64,000 nt of DNA from CAZNPH01 sp964574985 (lineage in GTDB: Bacteria > Bacteroidota > Bacteroidia > Bacteroidales > SM23-62): positions 1 to 64,000 of the forward strand of contig CAZNPH010000012.1 in assembly GCA_964574985.1 (NCBI GenBank). Reading direction: 5' to 3'. The notes under the pieces are model-generated. The model saw only the letters and a list, made by a program, of their open reading frames with translations. It did not search any database and had not been told where the DNA came from. Below, one piece after another: positions 25,509 to 33,780 of the stretch; position 1 is the first letter of the stretch; every line of letters begins with the position of its first letter. A program made the translations under genes and the position numbers.

Positions 25509-26332
25509 TCGTTGGAAACTTTTTTGTATATCTTGCAATCAGGGTCAACCAGTTCATATTTTCCTGCAACCGGATGACCATTCAGTTTTTCCCTGGCCCC
25601 GATGATCAGATAACCGTTCAAACCAATACTGGAATCAAGAACATTCAGGATCCGTTCTTTGTGTTTGCGGTTGAAATAAAGCATCTGATTCCGGTAAATT
25701 ACGAGATCGCAACAGGCAGGCCGGACACTGAAGGAGAAACAGGTCCTGGTGATTTTCAGTTTATTGAGCAGACTCCCGTCCCTTATTGGTGTCCGGTGAT
25801 CAGAAAGCAGATAATCTGAGAAGTTCTTCCGGCCGTTTACTTTCCGGTAATTTTCCTTGCTGATGTTCAGTTTTTCCCGGGGAAACCTTCCCGATCTGAT
25901 CTTTTCGATGCTTGTATTGCTGAAAGAAGTAGCTTCCGGCCCGATATTTTTTTTCAAATTGTTTTCCAGGGAAAGAATGACAAAGGAATACAATTCATCT
26001 CCCGAAACACAACCGGGGAACCATACCTTTATCCGGGGATTCTCATGAACCAGACGGGGCAGGATCTTTTTGAACAGGATGTTCCACATTTCCGGATCCC
26101 TGAACATTTCAGTGGAACCCACAGAAATTTCATCAACAAATTCATCAAAAAAATCAGGATTCTCCAACAACCGGGCGATCAGAATATCCGGATACATCAT
26201 ATTATGAGCCTGGATGATCCGTCCGAGCCTGAGGCGGAATGATGCGGGTGCCATGCAGGAAAAATCAACCTTGTATTTTTTGTTGATTTCCCGGGACAGC
26301 TGCCTGGTATCGACTATACTTATCTCATACAT
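25487..26332 (-). CDS. Divergent CheR-type methyltransferase, probably impaired SAM binding
   Basis: 281 aa from the ATG at 26332 (a TTG at 26347 overlapping the upstream stop is possible). The CheR order is kept: an N-terminal helical domain, STEMFRDPEMW, then the SAM-binding loop, here GCVSGDELYS instead of GCSTGQE-type. The ATD motif whose Asp holds the SAM ribose reads ATS here, and the CRNVxIYF motif is YRNQMLYF. These changes are absent in the second CheR at 29058-29897. It may be a pseudoenzyme or a partner-binding protein. Its 3' end overlaps cheB. Confidence 0.8.
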   Translation of the reverse strand: MYEISIVDTRQLSREINKKYKVDFSCMAPASFRLRLGRIIQAHNMMYPDILIARLLENPDFFDEFVDEISVGSTEMFRDPEMWNILFKKILPRLVHENPRIKVWFPGCVSGDELYSFVILSLENNLKKNIGPEATSFSNTSIEKIRSGRFPREKLNISKENYRKVNGRKNFSDYLLSDHRTPIRDGSLLNKLKITRTCFSFSVRPACCDLVIYRNQMLYFNRKHKERILNVLDSSIGLNGYLIIGAREKLNGHPVAGKYELVDPDCKIYKKVSNECTKPSS

Positions 26333-26343
26333 CTTGCCCGGGA

Positions 26344-28977
26344 TCAATCTTTTTGTTCTGCACGGATCGCCTTGCGCAATCTGTCAATTTCACGGTTTGC
26401 TTCTTCCAGCAACTGATATTTGAGTTTCCTTTCGGTGATGTCCTGGCCCAGAAAATATACTTTGATGAGATTGCCGGTCTCGTCGGTTGCCGGGGTGAAA
26501 TTGGCCATGATCCATACTTCCTCACCTGTTGGTTTTGTTCTGCGGATTACCCCGTTATATGCTTTTCCCTTGATGACCCCGCTCCATATCTTTTCAAAAT
26601 GATCCTTTTCGGATTTCTGGAGGAATGTGCGGTAGTTTTTGCCGATGAGCTCTTTTTTTGTATAACCTGTTGCCCTTTCATAGTTCAGGTTTACATCCAG
26701 AAAATGACCCGCGGGGGAAAGTTCGCATTTGACCAGGGCTTCATCAATGGCATGGTTGAGAAATGTCATCTCATTGTTTTTTCTGGCGATCTCCCCGGCC
26801 TGTTGCTGAAGGGATTCTTTTTGTTTCTTCATAACGGTGATGTCGTAAGCAATATGCAGGATTTTTACGGGACGGCCCTTATTGTCCGGTATGGGATTGA
26901 ATGTTTGCCGGAGCCAGATTACATTCCCGGTCAGCAACCTGATCTGTTCCTCATTGGAGACTGATTTCCCCGCTTTCAGATCATCCCAGAGTTTCCGGCA
27001 GGCACTGTTGTGTTTGGGTATGGACAGGATTTCGTAATGCTTTTTGCCGATAACCGCATCCTTGTTTGTCTCCAGCAGCATCAGGAATTTGTCGTTAATG
27101 CCCGTCAATTCTTCGTTCATATTGTATTCCGCAACCAGAGAAGAATCATTGATGGCATTCAGTATGCTTTCAATTTCCATTTCCCGCTTGTCGGTTACAA
27201 CTTGCGCAGACCTGAGATTTTCCATGCTTTTTTTCATCTTTTCTTCATGTTCGGCCATTTCCCTTGCATGCTGCCGGGATTCTTCAAGCAGCCGGGCAGT
27301 ACGCATATTCATCTTTACGTTGGAAATGGTGGAAGAAATGCTGCCGGCCAGTTTGATCACAAATTCCCTCTCATGATCGGTCAGGGTTTGTAAAGATGCG
27401 ATTTCCATAACCCCCAGCACTTCATCCTTGGAGGAAAGCGGGACCAGAAAAATGCTTTTTGGCCTTGCGGTTCCCAGGCCTGAGGTTATGTCTGTGTAAT
27501 CATCAGGGATTTCCGTAATATAAATGGGACTTTTCTCAATATAACAGGTGCCGGGCAATCCTTCCCCGGGTTTGAATGATTTTTCAATGTATTTCTTGCG
27601 TCCATAAGCAAAAGCTGATTGCATCCGTATGACGGATGATTCTGCAAGAAAAATGCAGCCTTGTGCGGCATCCAGATATTTGACAAGATCCTTGATGAGA
27701 TTGTCGCATAAAGCATCAAGGTGGTTGCTGTGTATCCTCAGCAGTTCCTCAAATCTGGCAATGCCTTCATTGGTCCATCTTCTTTTCTCACTTTCGATTT
27801 TCCTTGTTTCATCTTCCCTTTTGGCTTGTTGCAGGCTGTTCCCCATGGTCAACAGTGCATTTCCCAGAACATCATGTTCTCCCAGGGGGTCAAACGCCTC
27901 AACGTTTTTTCCTTCTTTGATTTTGCCGGCAAATTCTGCTTTTTCTTTCAAACTTCCCACAAACCCGTTCAGGCAAGTCTGTATTTCGGATATTTCATCA
28001 CGGCCCGGCGGGGTAAGGGTTTCGGGCAGTATGCCCTGTGAAAGCTTCCTGAGGTGATTCCTGAGGTCGTTGAGCGGACGGCTGAAAGATCTGAAGAAAA
28101 GAACGAGGATCAAAACAAACAGCAATGCTGTAAGCACAAGGGTAATCATGATCTTCCCATACGTGCCGGTCAGGGAACGGCGAATATCTTCCTGCAGGGT
28201 TCCGGATATTTCCCGTGATTCTTCTTCCATGATGCCAAGTTCCCGGAATATTTTCCCGTGTAATCCCTGGTTTTTGGAAAATCCGATCTTCCGGTCGAGC
28301 TGGTACAGGGTTTGAACTCCTGCCATCAGCGTACGGATCATGTTTGCGATCATGGGGTTATTATGGCCGGTTGCTGCAGTCAGCGCCGGCATGTTCGTCT
28401 TGAATGTGGCATGGATCTGGTGAAATTTTGCCGGAGAAGGATGGGCAAGATAATCCCTGATGCTGCCTGACCATGAATAGATCCAGTGGATGGATTTTGC
28501 CGGAATTCCACCTTTCCCAAGGCTGTCGGATAACGAGGAAAGTTGCTCCAGCACAAGTCCGCTTTGCCCGGAAAAACCCGATCCCCTTTCCTGTAAAATA
28601 TCTGCAAGTTCGGGGTAGGCCTGCCGGACTGATTGGTTGCGTTGTGCAATGATATCAAGCGATTGCAGCAAACCGGGATAATTCATCAAACAGGTATTGT
28701 TTCTCAGTAACCGGATTTGCCTGTCTATGTCTGCATTAACGGATGACGGGGATTTGACGGTTCCCCGGGGGGCTTCTTCCGGATGGGATTTCAAAATTGA
28801 ATTTTCCGATTCAAGGATCAGGGTGGTGAGTCTGCCCGCTGAGAACAACAATGGTTTTTTTCCGGCGAGGGACCGGATCTGATCATTGACCAGCAATCCG
28901 GTAAAAAGCCACAGAAGGAAAATTATTGCCGCAAGGATCAATAGTCTGGATTGAAAGGAAATCCTGTTGAAAATCAT
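26344..28977 (-). CDS. Membrane sensor with HAMP, GAF and two PAS domains but no output domain
   Basis: 877 aa. Helix 1 (about 11-30) and helix 2 (about 275-297) flank a helical periplasmic sensing domain. The cytoplasmic part has HAMP (about 298-350), a segment with a GKNVEAFDPLGEHD motif, GAF (about 420-555), a coiled coil, PAS (about 615-725) and PAS (about 740-850), ending in a short coiled coil. There is no histidine kinase, GGDEF or phosphatase domain. Methyl-accepting signal domains are also absent, although two cheR genes and cheB flank it, so it could be the methylated substrate or act through protein contact. Confidence 0.85.
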   Translation of the reverse strand: MIFNRISFQSRLLILAAIIFLLWLFTGLLVNDQIRSLAGKKPLLFSAGRLTTLILESENSILKSHPEEAPRGTVKSPSSVNADIDRQIRLLRNNTCLMNYPGLLQSLDIIAQRNQSVRQAYPELADILQERGSGFSGQSGLVLEQLSSLSDSLGKGGIPAKSIHWIYSWSGSIRDYLAHPSPAKFHQIHATFKTNMPALTAATGHNNPMIANMIRTLMAGVQTLYQLDRKIGFSKNQGLHGKIFRELGIMEEESREISGTLQEDIRRSLTGTYGKIMITLVLTALLFVLILVLFFRSFSRPLNDLRNHLRKLSQGILPETLTPPGRDEISEIQTCLNGFVGSLKEKAEFAGKIKEGKNVEAFDPLGEHDVLGNALLTMGNSLQQAKREDETRKIESEKRRWTNEGIARFEELLRIHSNHLDALCDNLIKDLVKYLDAAQGCIFLAESSVIRMQSAFAYGRKKYIEKSFKPGEGLPGTCYIEKSPIYITEIPDDYTDITSGLGTARPKSIFLVPLSSKDEVLGVMEIASLQTLTDHEREFVIKLAGSISSTISNVKMNMRTARLLEESRQHAREMAEHEEKMKKSMENLRSAQVVTDKREMEIESILNAINDSSLVAEYNMNEELTGINDKFLMLLETNKDAVIGKKHYEILSIPKHNSACRKLWDDLKAGKSVSNEEQIRLLTGNVIWLRQTFNPIPDNKGRPVKILHIAYDITVMKKQKESLQQQAGEIARKNNEMTFLNHAIDEALVKCELSPAGHFLDVNLNYERATGYTKKELIGKNYRTFLQKSEKDHFEKIWSGVIKGKAYNGVIRRTKPTGEEVWIMANFTPATDETGNLIKVYFLGQDITERKLKYQLLEEANREIDRLRKAIRAEQKD

Positions 28978-29057
28978 CTCAGAAAATGATTATGAACCAT
29001 AGAAACTTTATAAGTACCAATATACTAAACTCTGGGGAGAACCGCTTCTGCTTGTTT

Positions 29058-29897
29058 TTATTTCTTGAAATACATCTGATCCTTTTTATCAAAGAAAGGG
29101 GCACATGTGCCCAGAATGCTTTCATGTACCCCGAGTATCAGGCACCCTCCCTCATGCATGTTTTCCAAAAACATTCTGAAGATCCGGTCCTGGGTTTCCT
29201 GTTTAAAATATATGATCACATTTCTGCACACGATCAGGTCATATTTGTAAGGGAAGGGATTCCCCTCCCTGACCAGATCATGTTTTTTATAACAGGGCTT
29301 TTCAAGAAGGAAAGGATGCATAATGATCAGATCCCTGATATGGTCGATGGTAAAATATCTGGAATAGGGGACATCACGATATTTGCCGTCATTGGCCGGA
29401 TCCTGCTTTATGACCTGGTCAAAATTTTTCAGATAATTCAGGTGAAACTTGTATCTGAGAGAACCTTCAGCGGCCTTGTCCAGCACATCCGGGTTGATAT
29501 CGGTGGCGAAAATGCGGGATCGTTCGAAAAGCCCCATTTCACTGAGGAGGATCATCATACTGAAAACTTCCTGGCCCGTGGAACATCCCGCATGCCATAT
29601 GTTGATATTTGCCTGGTTCGAATAGCGGGGCATAATATCTTTCCGGATGCTTTTCCAAATGCCGGGATCCCTGAACAATTCAGTGGTGTTGACGGTTATG
29701 TCCCTGACCATCTTTTCAAGGAAATCCGCATCCCTTTTGATCTTTGTTATGAGATCATCAAAGGCAAGCTGATGGTCGGCCAACAATTTAAGGATTCTCC
29801 TCCTGAGTGATTTTTCAGAATAGCCGCTCAGTTCATAGGTGGAACGGCTCCTCAATATATCGATAAATTCGTGTATATCGGCATCGTTTATTTCCAT
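29058..29897 (-). CDS. CheR-type protein methyltransferase
   Basis: 279 aa from the ATG at 29897 (MEINDADIHEFIDIL, the usual CheR start); an upstream ATG at 29942 is possible. All expected motifs are present: TTELFRDPGIW, the SAM loop GCSTGQEVFS, FATDINPDVLD with the ribose-binding Asp, and VCRNVIIYF. CheR enzymes methylate glutamates of chemoreceptors. It is the first gene of the minus-strand signalling operon, 80 bp before the PAS sensor gene, and it diverges from purQ. Confidence 0.9.
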   Translation of the reverse strand: MEINDADIHEFIDILRSRSTYELSGYSEKSLRRRILKLLADHQLAFDDLITKIKRDADFLEKMVRDITVNTTELFRDPGIWKSIRKDIMPRYSNQANINIWHAGCSTGQEVFSMMILLSEMGLFERSRIFATDINPDVLDKAAEGSLRYKFHLNYLKNFDQVIKQDPANDGKYRDVPYSRYFTIDHIRDLIIMHPFLLEKPCYKKHDLVREGNPFPYKYDLIVCRNVIIYFKQETQDRIFRMFLENMHEGGCLILGVHESILGTCAPFFDKKDQMYFKK

Positions 29898-29983
29898 ATC
29901 CGGAAGAGAAGAAACGAACAGGATGAATTTACGCAAAATCATTCATGGTTGTACCTGTTCGGCGGCTTTAATGTAAATTTATT

Positions 29984-29991
29984 TATCTTTG
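29984..29991 (+). promoter_or_regulatory. Possible -7 promoter element for purQ
   Basis: TATCTTTG fits the Bacteroidota -7 consensus TAnnTTTG and lies 48 bp before the purQ ATG, in the spacer between the divergent cheR and purQ. No TTG is visible at the expected -33 distance, so the assignment is partial. Confidence 0.35.
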
Positions 29992-30038
29992 AAATTCATT
30001 CGCGGGATGGAAGGTCCCGTATTCAATCGAATGCCATC

Positions 30039-30728
30039 ATGAAGTTCGGAGTAGTGATCTTTCCGGGATCAAATTGTGACCACGATATGTTGTACGTCCT
30101 TCATGACATCATGAACCAGGATGTTGCAGCACTCTGGCATAAGGAGAAAGACCTGAAAGGTGCAGACGCGATAATCCTTCCGGGTGGTTTTTCCTACGGG
30201 GATTATCTCAGGTCAGGCTCCATTGCACGGTTTTCGCCCGTGATGGATGAAGTGATCGATTTTGCGAAAAGCGGCGGGTTTGTTTTCGGCGTATGCAATG
30301 GTTTTCAGATACTTTGTGAAGCCGGATTACTGCCCGGGGCGCTTTTGCATAACCACAACCAGAAGTTTGTTTGCCGGAATGTTTACATCAAGCCGGACAA
30401 CAATTCAACCATTATTACCTCAGGGCTTGATAAGAACAAACCGTATAAAGTGCCCGTGGCACATGGTGAAGGAAGATATTTTGCCGACGCGGAAAGCCTG
30501 AAGAAGATGCGGTTGAACGGTCAGATCCTTTTCCGGTATTGTGACTCCAACGGTAAAATCCGGGAAGAAGCCAATCCGAACGGATCCCTTGAAAATATTG
30601 CAGGTGTGTGCAATGCCCGTAAAAATGTATATGGTATGATGCCCCACCCGGAACGTGCCTCAGATCCCGAACTTAGAAATTCGGATGCCCGGGAACTATT
30701 CGAATCCATTTTACAGGGCATCGGGTAG
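30039..30728 (+). CDS. purQ: Phosphoribosylformylglycinamidine synthase, glutaminase subunit
   Basis: 229 aa from the ATG at 30039, where the family start MKFGVVIFPGSNCDHD lies; the frame is open further upstream but without homology. The class I glutaminase triad is present: Cys86 in GVCNGFQ and the PHPER His/Glu near residues 208-210. The enzyme supplies ammonia from glutamine to PurL for FGAM synthesis. Its separate existence implies the small PurL/PurS form of the complex elsewhere, instead of the fused large PurL. The M1 peptidase gene starts 32 bp later. Confidence 0.95.
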   Translation: MKFGVVIFPGSNCDHDMLYVLHDIMNQDVAALWHKEKDLKGADAIILPGGFSYGDYLRSGSIARFSPVMDEVIDFAKSGGFVFGVCNGFQILCEAGLLPGALLHNHNQKFVCRNVYIKPDNNSTIITSGLDKNKPYKVPVAHGEGRYFADAESLKKMRLNGQILFRYCDSNGKIREEANPNGSLENIAGVCNARKNVYGMMPHPERASDPELRNSDARELFESILQGIG

Positions 30729-30760
30729 TAATCCGGCCCGGAAATCTATTCTACAGGATC

Positions 30761-32920
30761 ATGACCTTTTTTGCCATTTTCAGTTTGCTTTCATTGTTCC
30801 TGTGGGATTGTCCCGTTTTTCATGCCAATTTTTTTCCGGTGCCTGATCGAAATATTCAGGAAATCGACGTGACCCATTACAGGCTTCACATTGAAATCCC
30901 GGACCTTTCAGGCAAAAATATTTACGGGCGGGCGGATATCCGGTTAATGTTCCCGGAACCGGGAAACCGGCAAGGTGCGAAAAACAAACAAATATCCCTG
31001 GATCTGGTTTCCATGCAGGTGGATACCGTATGGATCAACGGGAAAATAACGCAACAATGGACCAGGGAAGACAGCTCGGTTCGCATCATGATCCCCAATG
31101 AAATCAACTTCAAGGAGGAATGGGAAGTTGGGATCAGATATCATGGTATGCTAGGCAGAGATCTCAGTTGGGGCGGTTTTTATTTCAGGGATGGGCATGC
31201 ATTCAATATGGGGGTGGCCATGGGGGCCGATCCGCCTGTTTTTGGCCGCGGATGGTTTCCGTGCCACGACAGTTTTACGGACAAAGCCACTTTTGAGTTT
31301 CATGTGGATGTTCCTGAATGCCATACGGCTGTGTGCAACGGGACCCTGACCGGTGTCAGTCCGGATAAGGATGGCATGAAAACCTTTCACTGGTCGCTCC
31401 GGGATCCCATCCCCACATATCTCGCTTCGATCGCTGTGGGTAATTATGTTGCACTGCGGGATACTTTTCAGGGAAAGCTGACGCCTGTACCCGCATCAGT
31501 TTATGTAAACCCCGGTGACAGTCTGAAAGCCCTCCGTTCCTTCGCAAGACTGGAAGAAAATTTTACATTGTTTGAAAAACTCTTCGGGCCATACCGCTGG
31601 GAAAGAATCGGCTTTGTTTCTGTTCCTTTTTCGGGAGGTGCCATGGAGCATGCCACCAATATTGCAGTTTCGGCCATCACCATAACAGGGGACAACACGT
31701 TCGAAACGCTTTTTGCACATGAACTGGCCCACAGCTGGTTTGGCAACCTGGTTACCTGCGAAAGTGCCCCGGATATGTGGTTGAATGAAGGGTGGGCCAG
31801 CTACGCAGAGATCCTGTTCAGGGAATTCCTGTTTGGAAAAGAAACCGGGAGGGAATATTTCAGGGATAACCAGCTCAAGGTTTTGCAGTTCACCCATCTA
31901 TGGGATGAAGGATTCTTTCCGGTATCTGATGTTCCACACCGCGTAACCTACGGAAGCACGGTTTATGATAAGGGATCCTCGGTTGTGCATACCCTGAGGC
32001 ATTATTTGGGGGACCGGACTTTCTTCGGATTTCTCCGGCAATACTTTTCCGATTATGCTTTTTCCAGCATTGGCATCGAAGAATTCGAAAACTATATGAT
32101 CCGCGTAACCGGCATTGATCTGACGAATTTTTTTGAAACCTGGGTATATTCACCCGGATTTGTACACTACTCCGCAAAGATAAAAGGCATTGAAAAAACA
32201 GCAGGTTCATACCATGTTGATTTGATGATCAGGCAAAGGACTAAAGGGGAGCGGAGTGTTTCCATCTCGGATAGTCTGGATCTGTTGTTCATGAATGAAC
32301 AGGGACAGCGTTGTATCCGCAGGCTCAGAATAAACGGACCATACACCGAAAAAAAGCTTCCCCTGCCCTTCAGTCCGTCCATGGTATATCCCGATCCCCA
32401 TGACAAGCTGGCCGATGCGGTAACGGTCGATGAGCATATGATCCGGTCGGTCGGGGATCAGGAATTCGACCGTACATTTTTTGATTTTCAGGCAACCGGA
32501 ATCCGGGATTCCGTATTTATAACCGTGCTGAATCACTGGATCGGTCCGGAACCGGATGCCTTACCGGAAGACGTTGTTTTTTCTGACCGCCGTTACTGGT
32601 CTGTCATTTGCAACCATCCGGAGGCCGTCGACGGCCAGATGCATTTCCATTATGACGGGTATGAAGATTCAGGTCATTCCCCCGATTACGATCTTCTGGA
32701 TGGAGCCGGGCAGGGACCTGCTTTGTTCTTCAGATGCGGATGCGGTGAAGCCTGGGAAAAAATCCCCTCTTGCCGTTTTGGTGATTCACTCCGGGGGTAT
32801 TTTTCTGTTGATGGATTGATCACCGGGGATTATATACTGGGGATTGCGCCGGACCGGAGAGTTCGTGGCCGGGTACGGGACGAACGTCTGAAGCATGGTA
32901 AAAGGTTTGCTTTTCGGTGA
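30761..32920 (+). CDS. Secreted M1-family metallopeptidase
   Basis: 719 aa. An N-terminal hydrophobic segment (about 1-22) suggests export. The family marks are GGAMEHATN (GAMEN exopeptidase motif, near residue 300) and the zinc site HELAHSWFGN with Glu343 in WLNEGWA: ligands His320, His324 and Glu343, general base Glu321. The aminopeptidase domain is followed by a beta-rich C-terminal region (about 540-719) reminiscent of exported Bacteroidota peptidases; a full T9SS sorting signature is not clear. The last 101 bp overlap the convergent gene at 32820-33512, and the basic tail (DRRVRGRVRDERLKHGKR) may be a read-through extension. Confidence 0.9.
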   Translation: MTFFAIFSLLSLFLWDCPVFHANFFPVPDRNIQEIDVTHYRLHIEIPDLSGKNIYGRADIRLMFPEPGNRQGAKNKQISLDLVSMQVDTVWINGKITQQWTREDSSVRIMIPNEINFKEEWEVGIRYHGMLGRDLSWGGFYFRDGHAFNMGVAMGADPPVFGRGWFPCHDSFTDKATFEFHVDVPECHTAVCNGTLTGVSPDKDGMKTFHWSLRDPIPTYLASIAVGNYVALRDTFQGKLTPVPASVYVNPGDSLKALRSFARLEENFTLFEKLFGPYRWERIGFVSVPFSGGAMEHATNIAVSAITITGDNTFETLFAHELAHSWFGNLVTCESAPDMWLNEGWASYAEILFREFLFGKETGREYFRDNQLKVLQFTHLWDEGFFPVSDVPHRVTYGSTVYDKGSSVVHTLRHYLGDRTFFGFLRQYFSDYAFSSIGIEEFENYMIRVTGIDLTNFFETWVYSPGFVHYSAKIKGIEKTAGSYHVDLMIRQRTKGERSVSISDSLDLLFMNEQGQRCIRRLRINGPYTEKKLPLPFSPSMVYPDPHDKLADAVTVDEHMIRSVGDQEFDRTFFDFQATGIRDSVFITVLNHWIGPEPDALPEDVVFSDRRYWSVICNHPEAVDGQMHFHYDGYEDSGHSPDYDLLDGAGQGPALFFRCGCGEAWEKIPSCRFGDSLRGYFSVDGLITGDYILGIAPDRRVRGRVRDERLKHGKRFAFR

Positions 32921-33512
32921 ACACGATCCCGATCACTTTCAGATAGACCAGTGACACCAATATATTTTCAGCGGTTTTTGCTGATATTTTCGCAATGCGG
33001 CAGAACTTTGACCTGGTAATGCCCGGGTGTTCCTTCAGGTAATCGAGCAATATTTTTTCCTTGTCCCGGTACCGGATATAAACTCCTTTTCGGGTATTTT
33101 CTTTTTTCCATACCCTGAGCTGGACTTTATTGACCAAAAGGTTCTGGTCGAGGGACCGGATATAGGCAAGCCACCGGCCGTCATCCGATTTTGCGTATAC
33201 GGGTTTTTGTTTTGCCCCGGGGATGTCGACTTCCAAAATGGTTTTTCCGTCAATCACCCATTTGTTCCATTCAAAAATGACTTCCGGTTTGCAAAAAAGC
33301 TGTGCAGCCGATTCGATCATGTGGAATTCCTCATCAGTCCTGATGCCAGCGATCTTTCCGTTGTCCTTGACGCCGATCAGTAATTTTCCCCCGTCTGTAT
33401 TGGAATATGCGGAAATGGTCCGGGCGAGTTTTTTTGAATCGGTGATTTCAAATTTGAAGTCCAGTTGCTGATCTTCGCCCCGGGCAATAAGATTTCTTAT
33501 ATATTTATTCAC
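32820..33512 (-). CDS. AlbA_2-domain (Schlafen-like) putative regulator
   Basis: 230 aa from the GTG at 33512, preceded by a strong Shine-Dalgarno GGGGAGG; the open frame upstream of it lacks homology. The N-terminal AlbA_2/divergent-AAA_4 domain begins ARGEDQQLDFKFEITDSKKL, then has AYSNTDGGKLLIGVKDNGKI. The C-terminal half carries a helical segment (HPGITRSKFCRIAKISAKTA) that fits a winged helix. Such proteins are usually assigned as transcription regulators. The 3' end overlaps the M1 peptidase gene on the other strand. Confidence 0.83.
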   Translation of the reverse strand: MNKYIRNLIARGEDQQLDFKFEITDSKKLARTISAYSNTDGGKLLIGVKDNGKIAGIRTDEEFHMIESAAQLFCKPEVIFEWNKWVIDGKTILEVDIPGAKQKPVYAKSDDGRWLAYIRSLDQNLLVNKVQLRVWKKENTRKGVYIRYRDKEKILLDYLKEHPGITRSKFCRIAKISAKTAENILVSLVYLKVIGIVFTEKQTFYHASDVRPVPGHELSGPAQSPVYNPR

Positions 33513-33572
33513 AATACCTCCCCTTGACGGTTTTAAAATTACAAAATTTACGCAACCTGGAAATCCGGATGG

Positions 33573-33580
33573 CAAAAGTA
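33573..33580 (-). promoter_or_regulatory. Possible -7 promoter element for the AlbA_2 gene
   Basis: CAAAAGTA on the plus strand reads TACTTTTG on the minus strand, fitting TAnnTTTG, about 60 bp before the GTG start at 33512. No -33 element is at the expected spacing. The rest of the 268-bp spacer up to 33780 shows no gene. Confidence 0.3.
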
Positions 33581-33780
33581 AAATACTCCCACCCGTTTTT
33601 GCGTGGATAAAAATCACTTCAGGGCATTTGATTTCCGGGAATCTTTGAAAAGCTATTAAAAAATTAGTAATTTCAACCAATCGATTCGAACGTTCAACGC
33701 CCGGATCCGTCCATTGACAAACTGTCCTATGAGCATATCATTTTAGCACAAACCATATTTTTAATCAAAATCAATGTCTT

